Source of the DNA: an uncultured Clostridia bacterium | GTDB taxonomy: Bacteria; Bacillota; Clostridia; Lachnospirales; Lachnospiraceae | Length of the DNA: 58,873 nt | Assembly: GCA_937895705.1 (NCBI GenBank) | Contig: CALBKM010000033.1 | Location: 1 to 58,873 of the forward strand | Direction of reading: 5' to 3' | Shown here: one piece after another, positions 33,739-42,666 of the stretch | How the letters are laid out: every line of letters begins with the position of its first letter | Position numbering within the stretch: the stretch's first letter is position 1 | Translations under genes and position numbers: made by a program | Notes under the pieces: model-generated | The model's database searches: none | What the model saw: the letters and a program-made list of their open reading frames with translations, nothing else | Told to the model about the DNA's origin: nothing

Positions 33739-34983
33739 TTATTCTCCTGACTCATCGTTTTGCAGCTCCGCTTCCTGTTCCTTCTTTGCCAGACGCTTTG
33801 CGGTTGCTTCACGCAACAATGTATATACTACCGAAGCTGTCGGTACCGCAAACAACATACCCACAATACCTCCGATACCGCCACCCACGGTTACGGCCGC
33901 CAGTACCCACATTGCCGGAAGGCCTACGGAACTTCCCACCACCTTCGGATAAATTACATTTCCTTCTATCTGTTGCAAAACAACAATAAAAATCACAAAC
34001 ATCAGTGCCTGGAACGGATCAATCATTAATATCAAAAAGGCTCCCACGCCGGCACCGATAAACGCACCTACCACAGGAATCAGCGCGGTTACTCCCACCA
34101 ATACGCCGATCATGGCCGCGTACGGGAATCTGAAAATCAACATGCCTACCGCACAAAGGCTGCCCAGAATCACCGCTTCGATACACTGTCCCGTAACAAA
34201 AGCACAAAAGATTCCATGGGCGGTTTCCGCCACATGCAGCATCGTACCTCTTACCTTGTCCGGCAAAAAAGCACAAAATAACTTTTTTATCTGGCGGGAC
34301 AACGTATCCTTGCTCAGCAACACATAAATTGCGAAAATCAACGCAATTACAAAATTAATCACACCGCCCAAAGCACCGACAATCCCGGCAAATGTGTTTC
34401 CTACCACACCGAGGGTTCCGGACCCGATCAAACTAAGAAGGCTCTTTGCCGTAGACTCCCAATCAATATCCAAATTCGAAATCGTCTCGGAAATCACCGG
34501 ATACTCTTCGGAATATTCGATACACCACGCCTTAACCTTCTCCAGCCATTCCGGTACACCGTCCACCAAAAGCTTCACGGTTTTTCCTATTTCAGGAAGT
34601 ACCAGCGACACAATTGCCGCCAAAATAGCGATAATAATCACGATAGAAATCAAAAGACAAACCGGACGTCGCAACACATCGCTTACCTTGCCGATTGTAA
34701 CCTCCGCCGGCTCGTTGGAGCCGCTGTCATTTTTCTTCCTTTTCATTCTGCGCTTTACAAAAAAACGCTTCAAGCCCAGTTCACAGGTATCCCACAACTT
34801 CTCAAGACCGCGCATGGGCAAATTCAATACAAATGCAATAATAAAACCGGTAAAAATCGGGGAAACAATTCCGAACACCCACTTCACTCCGGCTCCCACC
34901 ACCGAAAGCTTCTGTAAAACGCAATACAGAACAATCAACCCGGCCGCCGCAAAAACCATACTCCAAAAACGACGTTTTCCCAT
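33739..34983 (-). CDS. AI-2E family transporter (PerM/YdiK-like)
   Basis: 414 residues with about eight membrane segments and a large central extracytoplasmic loop between the third and fourth, the usual layout of the AI-2E (UPF0118) exporter family. The GNTFAGIVGALGGVINFVIALIFAIYVLLS and LVGVTALIPVVGAFIGAGVG regions are typical. Members export AI-2 or act as sodium/proton antiporters; which applies here is unknown. A basic cytoplasmic loop (VKRRMKRKKND) follows the second membrane segment. Confidence 0.9.
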   Translation of the reverse strand: MGKRRFWSMVFAAAGLIVLYCVLQKLSVVGAGVKWVFGIVSPIFTGFIIAFVLNLPMRGLEKLWDTCELGLKRFFVKRRMKRKKNDSGSNEPAEVTIGKVSDVLRRPVCLLISIVIIIAILAAIVSLVLPEIGKTVKLLVDGVPEWLEKVKAWCIEYSEEYPVISETISNLDIDWESTAKSLLSLIGSGTLGVVGNTFAGIVGALGGVINFVIALIFAIYVLLSKDTLSRQIKKLFCAFLPDKVRGTMLHVAETAHGIFCAFVTGQCIEAVILGSLCAVGMLIFRFPYAAMIGVLVGVTALIPVVGAFIGAGVGAFLILMIDPFQALMFVIFIVVLQQIEGNVIYPKVVGSSVGLPAMWVLAAVTVGGGIGGIVGMLFAVPTASVVYTLLREATAKRLAKKEQEAELQNDESGE

Positions 34984-35020
34984 TTTACGCCTCCTTATTT
35001 ATGAAAAGAAAATAACTTAC

Positions 35021-35049
35021 TTGAAATTCTTTCCTTACTTCTATATAAT
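35021..35049 (+). promoter_or_regulatory. promoter of the TraX-like gene
   Basis: TTGAAA (35021-35026), 17-nt spacer, TATAAT (35044-35049). Confidence 0.8.
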
Positions 35050-35075
35050 CATAACATAAAGAGGAGGAAACATCA

Positions 35076-35927
35076 ATGACAAATCAAGCAACTATGCCAA
35101 ACAATTCACAGCCTATGTCCGGCTTTCCGGCAAACTTTTTAAAAATATTTGCCGCTTTGACCATGTTAATCGACCATGCGGCAATCACTCTTGTTTATTC
35201 GAAACTGGCTAAGTTTCCGGAATATTTAAGTCTTGTCTGTTCCACAGACACAACCGTAGAACAGTTACAGACGATTCCGGCGGACTACATGAGTCTCTAC
35301 TCCGCCTATACCGTTATGCGTCTGGTAGGACGTATCGCTTTCCCGATTTTTGCATTTCTTATCTTCGAAGGCTTTCTGCACACCTCCGACTACAAGCGTT
35401 ATTTGCTCCGTGTCGGCATATGTGCCCTTATTGCGGAAATTCCGTTTAACTTAATCGTTACCAATGCGGCCCCGCTTTACGGCTGGAAAGACGTTACCGC
35501 GTCCCTTTTCTATCCACAGTACCAAAACACTGTCTTTACCCTGTTTTTAGGTCTTTTGATGCTGTACGGAATGAAACGTGCGGAAGCCTCGGAGGACATT
35601 TCTCCGAAAGCTGCGTTTAAACAGTGGTTTTACCAGCTTCTCTGCATCCTTGCCGCTTGTGCCGTTGCGGTTTTTGCCCGTCTGGATTACAGCTACATCG
35701 GTGTTCTTTTTATTGCGGTACTGTACTTTTTCCGCAACAACAAAAAAATGCAGATTCTCTTCGGTTGTATCATTTTTCTCGGTACCAACATTGCGGCTCT
35801 GTTGGCCTTTGTTCCGATTGCCATGTACAACGGACAGATTATCCGCTCCAAAAAGTTTAAGTATTTCTTCTACATCTTCTACCCGGCACACCTGCTGGCA
35901 CTGTATTTAATTTCGCTGGTACTGTAA
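35076..35927 (+). CDS. TraX family membrane protein
   Basis: 283 residues with about eight membrane segments. The N-terminal LKIFAALTMLIDHAA and following VGRIAFPIFAFLIFEGF are the conserved motif of the TraX family, named for F-pilin acetylation but widespread in chromosomes of Firmicutes as putative acyltransferases. The closing FYIFYPAHLLALYLI motif is also typical. No conjugation genes are nearby, so a chromosomal cell-surface acylation role is more likely than pilin modification. Confidence 0.88.
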   Translation: MTNQATMPNNSQPMSGFPANFLKIFAALTMLIDHAAITLVYSKLAKFPEYLSLVCSTDTTVEQLQTIPADYMSLYSAYTVMRLVGRIAFPIFAFLIFEGFLHTSDYKRYLLRVGICALIAEIPFNLIVTNAAPLYGWKDVTASLFYPQYQNTVFTLFLGLLMLYGMKRAEASEDISPKAAFKQWFYQLLCILAACAVAVFARLDYSYIGVLFIAVLYFFRNNKKMQILFGCIIFLGTNIAALLAFVPIAMYNGQIIRSKKFKYFFYIFYPAHLLALYLISLVL

Positions 35928-35956
35928 CAAGTATCTTGCAGCCCCGATAAATCCGG

Positions 35957-36006
35957 AACCGCCCGAAGGACAGACATTATGTACGTCCCACGGGCGGTTT
36001 GTTTTC
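35957..36006 (+). terminator. terminator after the TraX-like gene
   Basis: AACCGCCCG pairs with CGGGCGGTT, followed by TGTTTT. Confidence 0.8.
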
Positions 36007-36014
36007 AGCCTTCA

Positions 36015-36053
36015 AAAAAGGAAACCGACACACAGCGTACCGGTTTCCTTTTT
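36015..36053. terminator. terminator of the DUF4867 gene (bidirectional)
   Basis: AAAAAGGAAACCG (36015-36027) pairs exactly with CGGTTTCCTTTTT (36041-36053). It lies just beyond the stop codon of the leftward gene at 36070. Confidence 0.88.
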
Positions 36054-36069
36054 CATTTGTTATGTCCTG

Positions 36070-36684
36070 TTACAGGGTGATATTCTCGCCCTTTAATCCG
36101 TTCCAAGCACCTGCAATCTTTGCATCCTCATGGGCAATGAGCCACTTGTTTACAGCGGTCATCAGCTTATCCTCCGGAGTCTTGTTCGGCTGCTTTGCAA
36201 GGTCGTAGTTGGTTCCCTTCGGAAGAACTACGATGCCGCGGAAGCCGCCTGCCTGGGAATTGCACGGAGCGTAGTGAAGGGTAGTTGCGTAAAGCTCTAC
36301 CGCTACACCTGCCGGTACTAAGAATGCTTCGATCTTAGAAGTATCGTAAGTGAAATCCTCCTCGATATCCTGCTCCAGACCGAGAAGTAAAATCATACCG
36401 TCTACGGAAATGTTTACCTCGGAATCTCTGTGGTACTCTACTGCGTTTAACTTATTGTTGTTACCGCTGCAGTGACCAACCTGAATCGGCATACCGCCGT
36501 ATACGCTCTCGCAAAGGTCCTTTGCGGAAGCACAAGCCTCAAGGTTTGCAAGACCCGGCTCATACACTACATCTGCCGGAATCTCCATCTTCTTCATCTC
36601 GGCAAGCATATCGGAAAAATCAATTCCGGTTACAACCTTACCGTACTTCTTAAATGCTGCATCGGTTACGTTTTGAATCTTCAT
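36070..36684 (-). CDS. DUF4867 family protein (cupin-like)
   Basis: 204 residues with no signal peptide or membrane segment. The sequence (GHCSGNNNKLNAVEYHRDSEVNIS, then FLVPAGVAVELYATTLHYAPC) shows the beta-strand and histidine pattern of a double-stranded beta-helix. It matches the DUF4867 family common in gut Clostridia, where a sugar-acid or ureidoglycolate-type role has been suggested from fold but not shown. It is 41 bases downstream of the aspartate kinase gene and is likely cotranscribed. Confidence 0.8.
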   Translation of the reverse strand: MKIQNVTDAAFKKYGKVVTGIDFSDMLAEMKKMEIPADVVYEPGLANLEACASAKDLCESVYGGMPIQVGHCSGNNNKLNAVEYHRDSEVNISVDGMILLLGLEQDIEEDFTYDTSKIEAFLVPAGVAVELYATTLHYAPCNSQAGGFRGIVVLPKGTNYDLAKQPNKTPEDKLMTAVNKWLIAHEDAKIAGAWNGLKGENITL

Positions 36685-36725
36685 GTTGTAATACCCCGCT
36701 TTCTCTTAGTTAATCATTGTTTATA

Positions 36726-38045
36726 TTAAAGCGCTACGGTAACAAAAATATCGTAGATTGCCTTAATAGCAGTTTCAAAATCCTCATTACGAACACCGAT
36801 GATGATGTTAAGCTCACTGGAACCCTGGTCAATCATCTTGATGTTGATGTTGTTATGAGCCAACGCTGCAAAAATACGTGCAGCCACACCACGGTTGGAC
36901 TTCATACCACGGCCTACTACCGCGATTAATGCAAGATTTGCCTCAAGATCGATGGAATCCGGAGCGGCCAAACGGTGAATTGCACCCAGTACGCTCTGCT
37001 CCTTGCCCTCAAACTCCGGCTGATGTACGAATACGGTCATGGTATCGATACCGGACGGCACATGCTCGAAGGAAATACCATTCTCTTCAAAGGCCTGCAG
37101 AACCTTACGCCCGAAACCAACCTCAGCGTTCATCATATCCTTCTCGATATTTACCGCTACGAAGCCCTTCTTACCGGCGATACCGGTAATAGTGTACTCC
37201 GGAATACGGCAGGTACTCTCTACAATCATGGTACCCTCATCTTCCGGGGCGTTGGTATTACGAATGTTAATCGGAATACCTGCCTTACGAACCGGGAAAA
37301 TAGCGTCTTCGTGAAGAACGCCCGCACCCATGTAGGAAAGCTCACGAAGCTCTCTGTATGTAATAGTGGTAATCGGCTTCGGATTGTCAATGATACGCGG
37401 GTCCGTTACAAGGAAACCGGAAACATCGGTCCAGTTCTCGTAAAGGTCTACCTTACCTGCTCTTGCAACAATAGAACCGGTAACGTCGGAACCGCCGCGG
37501 GAGAAGGTCTTAACCTCGCCGCTCTTCTTTGCACCGTAGAAGCCCGGAATAACCGCACGCGGCGTCTTCGCAAGACGCTTGGATAATACGGTGTCGGTCT
37601 TCTCTGCATCGAAAGTACCGTTGCTGTGGAAGAAAATCACTTCTGCGGCATCGATAAACTCATAACCGAGATATGCTGCCATAATGCGACCATTTAAGTA
37701 CTCACCGCGGGAAGCCGCATAGTCACTGCCGGCCTTTAACTTAAAGTTCTTTTCGATTACCTCAAACTCATCCTTTAAGGAAATCTTTAACTTCAAACCG
37801 TCGATAATCTCGTTGTAACGAGCCTCGATGTCCTTCAGCTCCTTGGAGAAATCCTTATCTGCCTCTGCCAGAGCATAGCAACCGTATAACATATCGGTTA
37901 CCTTTGTATCTTTGGAATGACGCTTACCCGGTGCAGACGGTACTACATATACACGGCTCTCATCCGCACGAATGATGTCGCCTACCTTCTTAAACTGCTC
38001 TGCACTGGCTAAGGAACTGCCGCCAAACTTCACTACCTTTTTCAT
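36726..38045 (-). CDS. lysC: aspartate kinase
   Basis: 439 residues. First step of lysine, threonine and methionine synthesis. The amino-acid kinase domain begins VVKFGGSSLAS and carries GRIMAAYLGYE, FSRGGSDVTGSIVA and NWTDVSGFLVTDPR. Two ACT domains follow from about residue 300 (FVAVNIEKDMMNAEVGF onward), giving feedback control. It starts after GAAAGGTTGG, a weak site. The leader from 38046 to about 38250 was examined for a lysine riboswitch and none was seen. Confidence 0.95.
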   Translation of the reverse strand: MKKVVKFGGSSLASAEQFKKVGDIIRADESRVYVVPSAPGKRHSKDTKVTDMLYGCYALAEADKDFSKELKDIEARYNEIIDGLKLKISLKDEFEVIEKNFKLKAGSDYAASRGEYLNGRIMAAYLGYEFIDAAEVIFFHSNGTFDAEKTDTVLSKRLAKTPRAVIPGFYGAKKSGEVKTFSRGGSDVTGSIVARAGKVDLYENWTDVSGFLVTDPRIIDNPKPITTITYRELRELSYMGAGVLHEDAIFPVRKAGIPINIRNTNAPEDEGTMIVESTCRIPEYTITGIAGKKGFVAVNIEKDMMNAEVGFGRKVLQAFEENGISFEHVPSGIDTMTVFVHQPEFEGKEQSVLGAIHRLAAPDSIDLEANLALIAVVGRGMKSNRGVAARIFAALAHNNINIKMIDQGSSELNIIIGVRNEDFETAIKAIYDIFVTVAL

Positions 38046-38259
38046 AATGCTTCATACCAACCTTTCAGTCTTATAAATCGGAATCTTATTTTACTAATAA
38101 AAATCCATACTAATAGGAAACCACAAAACACAAAGATAATCAAGTGTTTTTTTTATTTTTTTGCATTTTTTTACGAAGTAACGGCACTTTTCCGGCTTTA
38201 CACATCGGCTCTCCGGTGATAAACTTAAAAAAAACATACAAAACGAAAGGAAAGCTTTA

Positions 38260-39126
38260 ATGTTAGAGGGGGTACTTTTTGATTTAACACCATCTGCCGA
38301 AGACGGCCTCAACCTGCGGTTTCTTTATAACGAATTATCCGGGTGGGGAATATACGTTATCGAAAACGCAAATAATTCCTATCCTTCCCCGGAACTTTAT
38401 AAGGACATGGCGCACCGACTAGCTCTTCCACCGCAAAATTGTCTTGTGATTACCGATTCTCCGGAAGGAGTCTCTGCCGCAAAAGCTGCCGGAATTCCCT
38501 GTATCGGCTATGAGCCGCCGGGTGCGTTCAACAATCTGTTCGGCGCCTACGCCGTTGTGCAAAGCTTCTGTCAGATAGACCCGGGATACTTAAGCCGTAC
38601 TCATGCCCATGCCCTGTCTTATCCTGCGTTTATAATTCGTACCGAACGACTTCTTATTCAAGAGCTCTCCATAGACGATTTTCCGGCGCTTTATGACATG
38701 TGTACCGAACCGGCCACCGCTGCTTTTATGGACGAGCAGCTTTCCGATTACGACACAGAGCTGGAAAAGCATTTGGCCTACATAAACAGTGTTTATCCGT
38801 TTTACGAGCTGGCACTTTGGGGTGTCTATGAACGTGAATCGGGAAAGCTTGTTGGTCGTGTGGGATTTTCCCTTCCGGAAGATGATTCCAACTGTTACTG
38901 GCTTGGGTATTTAATTGATACCCCTTATCGCAACAAGGGCTATGCCAAGGAATGCATTCCCGCCGTTTTACACTTTGCCGGCTGTCAGGGTTGCCGCTAT
39001 GTTTCCGTCAAAATAAAGAAAAGCAACCTGATTTCCATGAAAGTATTGGAACATTGTCTATTCCCTTATGAATGCACGGAAGAGACCTCCGATGCACTGA
39101 TTTACAGAATTCATTTAGAACAATAA
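38260..39126 (+). CDS. HAD-like pseudo-phosphatase / GNAT acetyltransferase fusion
   Basis: 288 residues. Residues 1 to about 95 resemble the core of a HAD phosphatase but lack most of a cap: motif I reads VLFDLTPS, so the second aspartate of DxD is Thr10. The late motif ITDSPEGVSAAKAAGIPCIGY is well kept. Residues 125-288 form a GNAT acetyltransferase (LLIQELSIDDFPALYDM, YWLGYLIDTPYRNKGYAKECI with the acetyl-CoA loop). The kinase domain part cannot be an ordinary HAD enzyme; it may bind a phosphorylated ligand or partner. It starts after AAAGGAAAG. Confidence 0.82.
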   Translation: MLEGVLFDLTPSAEDGLNLRFLYNELSGWGIYVIENANNSYPSPELYKDMAHRLALPPQNCLVITDSPEGVSAAKAAGIPCIGYEPPGAFNNLFGAYAVVQSFCQIDPGYLSRTHAHALSYPAFIIRTERLLIQELSIDDFPALYDMCTEPATAAFMDEQLSDYDTELEKHLAYINSVYPFYELALWGVYERESGKLVGRVGFSLPEDDSNCYWLGYLIDTPYRNKGYAKECIPAVLHFAGCQGCRYVSVKIKKSNLISMKVLEHCLFPYECTEETSDALIYRIHLEQ

Positions 39127-39132
39127 AAGAAG

Positions 39133-39176
39133 AAAGATGCCTCGACCTATCGTATTCGAGACATCTTTTCTTTTTC
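39133..39176 (+). terminator. terminator after the HAD/GNAT gene
   Basis: AAAGATGCCTCGA pairs with TCGAGACATCTTT (one mismatch), followed by TCTTTTTC. Confidence 0.8.
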
Positions 39177-39194
39177 TTTAAGGCCGGTACCTTA

Positions 39195-39614
39195 TTATCT
39201 TGCACCGCCTGCTGCGTTTCCGCCGGTCACGTTACCGTTGGTACCGTTTCCTGCATTACCGCCGGTCATGTCATCCACTGCATTTCCGACACCGTCAATC
39301 ACGTCGTTTGCACCGTTACCGATACCGTCAATCACATCACCGACACCGTCTCCGATATCGTTAATGAGACCTTCTTCACCGGTTCCGCCTACACCGTCTG
39401 TACCGGTTCCGCCCACATTGTTTCCGTTCATGTCAGAATCGTTGTTCTGATTCGGAGTATTGGTCGGTGCCGTGGTCGGGCTCGGAGCGGTGGTGCCGGT
39501 CGGCTGCGGGCTCGGAGTTACATTCTCGGTTCCCATGTCCTCACCGCAAGCACATGCTACCAGGAACAAAGACATACAGCACATTGCCATAAGGCTTACA
39601 ATCTTCTTTTTCAT
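39195..39614 (-). CDS. low-complexity predicted lipoprotein, 139 aa
   Basis: Lipoprotein signal peptide with lipobox LFLVACAC around residues 17-24. The mature part is a Pro/Thr spacer (SPQPTGTTAPSPTTAPTNTP) and then a Gly/Asn/Asp-rich tail with repeated GIGNGAND / GVGNAVDD-type units. It has no folded domain I recognise. It looks like a flexible surface-anchored protein. The tail's repeat units are also near-repeats in the DNA (39240-39460), so its length may vary between strains. Confidence 0.8.
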   Translation of the reverse strand: MKKKIVSLMAMCCMSLFLVACACGEDMGTENVTPSPQPTGTTAPSPTTAPTNTPNQNNDSDMNGNNVGGTGTDGVGGTGEEGLINDIGDGVGDVIDGIGNGANDVIDGVGNAVDDMTGGNAGNGTNGNVTGGNAAGGAR

Positions 39615-39715
39615 AAAAGCCTCCTTATTTGCATATTATGCATATACTTAGTTGCTTCCTTAGTATTCCGCAAGTTTCGGCGCTTATGCATGGAAGGGAT
39701 TTCCTGAAATAAAGC

Positions 39716-39744
39716 TTGAAATAACACAAAAGAAGAGCTATGAT
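39716..39744 (+). promoter_or_regulatory. promoter of the GGDEF gene
   Basis: TTGAAA (39716-39721), 17-nt spacer, TATGAT (39739-39744). Confidence 0.75.
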
Positions 39745-39788
39745 AAAAGTGCAACCAAAAACGCTTTCGAATAACGGATGGATATATT

Positions 39789-40925
39789 ATGATAAAGCAG
39801 ACGAACGATTTCAAAACACAATACGAACAGGAATTACTTTACCAGGAAGTTACCGCTAACAAAAACACCTTAAAAGGCTTCCTATGCTTTTTAATTGCGA
39901 TTGCGCTGATTTGGCTTCTGACTATGATAGGTTTTTTCGAAGTGGATAAAACCCTGATTACTTTTGCCTTTCAGGCTAATATTGTCCTCTTTATGCCTTT
40001 GCTGTTTATTTGTATAAAGAAAGACTTATCCAAACCATGGTTAAAATATTTCTTTTTATTGATGATGTGCGTCGTTTCCGCGGTTATCATTTCCGTCCTG
40101 TCCTATCATGCGGTTTTATTATATGTTTTCCCTCTTCTCTTTGCCGTACAGTATCGTAAAAATAAAGTAATATGGTACGCTTATATCATTAACCTCGTTA
40201 CCATTACACTGAGTTCCATCACAAATTTTTACTACGGAATCTGTGACCTTAATATCTTGTTGCAAAGCCGGCACGTCAGAGACTGGTATCTGAACCTAAT
40301 CACAGAAGACTCATTTAATATCCCATACAATGAAAATCCGATGTTTGTAATCATTGTCTTTATGATTTTCCCAAGAGCCATCATCCTGTTGGTATTTACA
40401 ATTTTAATGCAATTTAATGTTAACAACAACGTAAGAGATGCCATGCGAATCGCACAATTGACCTATTACAAAAATACAGACACCAACACCAATTCCTACA
40501 ATAAAAATAAATACAAAGAAATGATTGAAACCTACTATCCGGAGATTTCTACGGTTGCCGTTGCATTCTGGGATTTGAATGATTTGAAAAAAATCAATGA
40601 TAAATTCGGTCATGCCATGGGAGACCGTGCCATCGAAAAATTATCCTCGCTACTGACTTCTCACGCAACCGATGCATGTCGTATTTATCGTATCGGCGGG
40701 GATGAATTCGTTTCCGTTATAGATAATCCGGACGAAAATCAAATAGACGTCATGGTTGCCGACATCCTTTCTAAAATCAAGTCGGAAGCTAAGAACGAGC
40801 CGTTTCCTTTCAGTGTAGCAGTCGGCTATTCTCACGGTTCCGGTAAAGACATTTTGGAAATTGTAAAAACAGCCGATACCAACATGTACAAAAATAAAAA
40901 ACTCTGTAAAGAAGCTTCCAAATAG
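39789..40925 (+). CDS. membrane-bound diguanylate cyclase (GGDEF)
   Basis: 378 residues. The first 210 residues hold about six membrane segments forming an unnamed sensor. The GGDEF domain follows: WDLNDLKKINDKFGHAMGDRAI at about 261-282 and an intact RIGGDEF (303-307). The inhibitory RxxD site five residues before GGDEF is not kept (HATD at 292-295), so product inhibition may be lost. It makes cyclic di-GMP. The HD-GYP protein at 15230-16312 could remove it. It has its own promoter and terminator. Confidence 0.94.
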   Translation: MIKQTNDFKTQYEQELLYQEVTANKNTLKGFLCFLIAIALIWLLTMIGFFEVDKTLITFAFQANIVLFMPLLFICIKKDLSKPWLKYFFLLMMCVVSAVIISVLSYHAVLLYVFPLLFAVQYRKNKVIWYAYIINLVTITLSSITNFYYGICDLNILLQSRHVRDWYLNLITEDSFNIPYNENPMFVIIVFMIFPRAIILLVFTILMQFNVNNNVRDAMRIAQLTYYKNTDTNTNSYNKNKYKEMIETYYPEISTVAVAFWDLNDLKKINDKFGHAMGDRAIEKLSSLLTSHATDACRIYRIGGDEFVSVIDNPDENQIDVMVADILSKIKSEAKNEPFPFSVAVGYSHGSGKDILEIVKTADTNMYKNKKLCKEASK

Positions 40926-40951
40926 AATCTACTCTTTTTCTACGACAAAAC

Positions 40952-40988
40952 AGGCACCGGAGTAATACTCCCGGTGCCTAATTGTTTT
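40952..40988. terminator. bidirectional terminator between GGDEF gene and efp
   Basis: AGGCACCGG (40952-40960) pairs with CCGGTGCCT (40971-40979); T-rich on the right and A-rich (ACAAAACA) on the left. Confidence 0.8.
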
Positions 40989-41001
40989 CCTGTAATACTG
41001 C

Positions 41002-41559
41002 TTACACTCTCTTCATGTACTCGCCGGTTCTGGTGTCGATCTGAATGGTCTCACCGTTCTCAACGAATAACGGAACCTGTACCACAGCTCCGGTCTCTAC
41101 GGTAGCCGGCTTGGTAGCGCCGGTAGCGGTATCGCCCTTGAAGCCCGGCTCGGTCTCGGTAATTACGAGCTCTACGAACAACGGCGGCTCGATAGCGAAT
41201 ACCTGCTTGTTGTGGGAAAGCATCTTAACCATCTCGTTTTCCTTAACGAACTTTAAGGAATCACCGATCTGGTCCTCGGTCATAGCGATCTGGTCAAAGG
41301 TCTCTACGTCCATGAAGTGATACATCTCACCATCGGAATACAGATACTGCATATCTGCTCTCTCAATGTGTGCAGCCGGGAACTTCTCCGTCGGACGGAA
41401 GGTCTTCTCGACAACACCACCACTCTTAATATTCTTTAACTTTGTTCTTACAAACGCTGCGCCCTTACCCGGCTTAACGTGCTGGAACTCAACGATCTGA
41501 CAAACGTTTCCCTCGATCTCAAGGGTAATACCGTTTCTGAAATCACCTGCAGAAATCAT
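41002..41559 (-). CDS. efp: elongation factor P
   Basis: 185 residues, three beta-barrel domains. Relieves ribosome stalling at polyproline. The loop KPGKGAAFVRTK holds Lys32 at the position modified in other bacteria. The C-terminal ATVETGAVVQVPLFVENGETIQIDTRTGEYMKRV matches the family signature. It starts after AAGGAGG. It is a single gene; no EpmA/EpmB-type modification gene is nearby. Confidence 0.98.
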   Translation of the reverse strand: MISAGDFRNGITLEIEGNVCQIVEFQHVKPGKGAAFVRTKLKNIKSGGVVEKTFRPTEKFPAAHIERADMQYLYSDGEMYHFMDVETFDQIAMTEDQIGDSLKFVKENEMVKMLSHNKQVFAIEPPLFVELVITETEPGFKGDTATGATKPATVETGAVVQVPLFVENGETIQIDTRTGEYMKRV

Positions 41560-41696
41560 ATATAATCCTCCTTAGAATTAACTACTCTCTAGTGTATCGC
41601 ACTCTGACAATTTTTTCAATACCAAATTTTAAAAAAATGCATTTGTTTTGCTTTATTTTCACCCATTCCGTTAAAAAACATACGAAATTCGGGAAT

Positions 41697-42125
41697 TTAT
41701 GCCATATGTAACGCTTCCAGTGCAAGCAAATAACCGTTGGTTCCCAGCCCCACAATCTGGCCGTCACATACCGGTGCGGTCACCGAGGTATGGCGGAACT
41801 CTTCTCTTTTGTGAATGTTGGAAATATGTACCTCAATCTTTTTCACAGACACCGATGCCAATGCATCCCGGATGGCATAGCTGTAATGGGTGTAGGCGCC
41901 CGGATTAATAATGATTCCCTCCGTACCGTCACTGAACGCCGCCTGTAACCGGTCGATAATCGCACCTTCGCAGTTGTTCTGGAAAATTTCTACCGTATCG
42001 CCCTTTGCTGCGGCAGCCGCCTCTATCTTTGCGCAAAGTGCCTCGTAATTTTCCGTACCGTACTGTGCCGGCTCGCGAATCCCAAGAAAATTTAAATTAG
42101 GTCCGTTAATTACCAAAATCTTCAT
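41697..42125 (-). CDS. aroQ: 3-dehydroquinate dehydratase, type II
   Basis: 142 residues. Third step of the shikimate pathway, in a dodecameric enzyme. Signature segments: ILVINGPNLNFLGIREP with the catalytic tyrosine loop soon after (YGTENY), INPGAYTHYSYAIRDAL, and VEVHISN-like KIEVHISNIHKREEFRHTS. It starts 12 bases after the aroK stop codon and shares its operon with aroK, yqeG and ygiQ. Confidence 0.97.
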   Translation of the reverse strand: MKILVINGPNLNFLGIREPAQYGTENYEALCAKIEAAAAAKGDTVEIFQNNCEGAIIDRLQAAFSDGTEGIIINPGAYTHYSYAIRDALASVSVKKIEVHISNIHKREEFRHTSVTAPVCDGQIVGLGTNGYLLALEALHMA

Positions 42126-42137
42126 CGCTATTACCTC

Positions 42138-42665
42138 CTATTTTTTCGTCGTCTTTCCTACGACTTGTTCAATCTCTTCAATGATTGCGTAAAAGGACTT
42201 TCTTTCCGTATCGAGAATATAATCCGCAGCCTCACGATATACCGGCAATCGTTTCTCATAAAGAGGACGCAGACGCTTCTCTCTGTCCTCCCCGTCCGCT
42301 AAAGGCCGGCCCGTATCGTTTTGCAAACGTTCTAAAATCGTCTCAATGGATGCCTCTAAGAATACTACCGTGCCGATTTCACGAAGCAGTGCCGCATTTT
42401 CCTGCCGCATCGGCATTCCGCCGCCGGTAGCAAGCACCAACCCATTCGCCTCCGTGGAAAGCTTACAAAGCAGCTCCGTCTCCGCATTTCGGAAATACTC
42501 CTCACCGTCCTCTTCAAACATCTTGGAAATGGTCTTTCCGTAAGCAGCTTCGATCATGGCATCCGTATCCGCAAACTCATACGATAACGCATTCGCCAGC
42601 TTCTTTCCTACGGTACTTTTTCCGCATCCCATAAAACCGATTAATACAATGTTGTTTTTCTTCAT
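42138..42665 (-). CDS. aroK: shikimate kinase
   Basis: 175 residues. Walker A GFMGCGKSTVG at residue 10, DTDAMIE (metal and shikimate), a GGGMPMR motif and the lid RLQNDTGRPLADG. Fifth step of the shikimate pathway. It starts one base after the yqeG stop, so is strongly coupled. Other aro genes of the pathway are elsewhere, except aroF and tyrA about 7 kb away. Confidence 0.97.
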   Translation of the reverse strand: MKKNNIVLIGFMGCGKSTVGKKLANALSYEFADTDAMIEAAYGKTISKMFEEDGEEYFRNAETELLCKLSTEANGLVLATGGGMPMRQENAALLREIGTVVFLEASIETILERLQNDTGRPLADGEDREKRLRPLYEKRLPVYREAADYILDTERKSFYAIIEEIEQVVGKTTKK

Positions 42666-42666
42666 G

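Noticed and set aside
38046..38259. Possible lysine riboswitch upstream of the aspartate kinase gene
   Set aside because: No L-box helices or core motifs could be recognised in the AT-rich leader.
38094..38312. 72-codon leftward frame before the HAD/GNAT gene
   Set aside because: Overlaps the start of a well-supported gene on the other strand and has no ribosome site or known domain.
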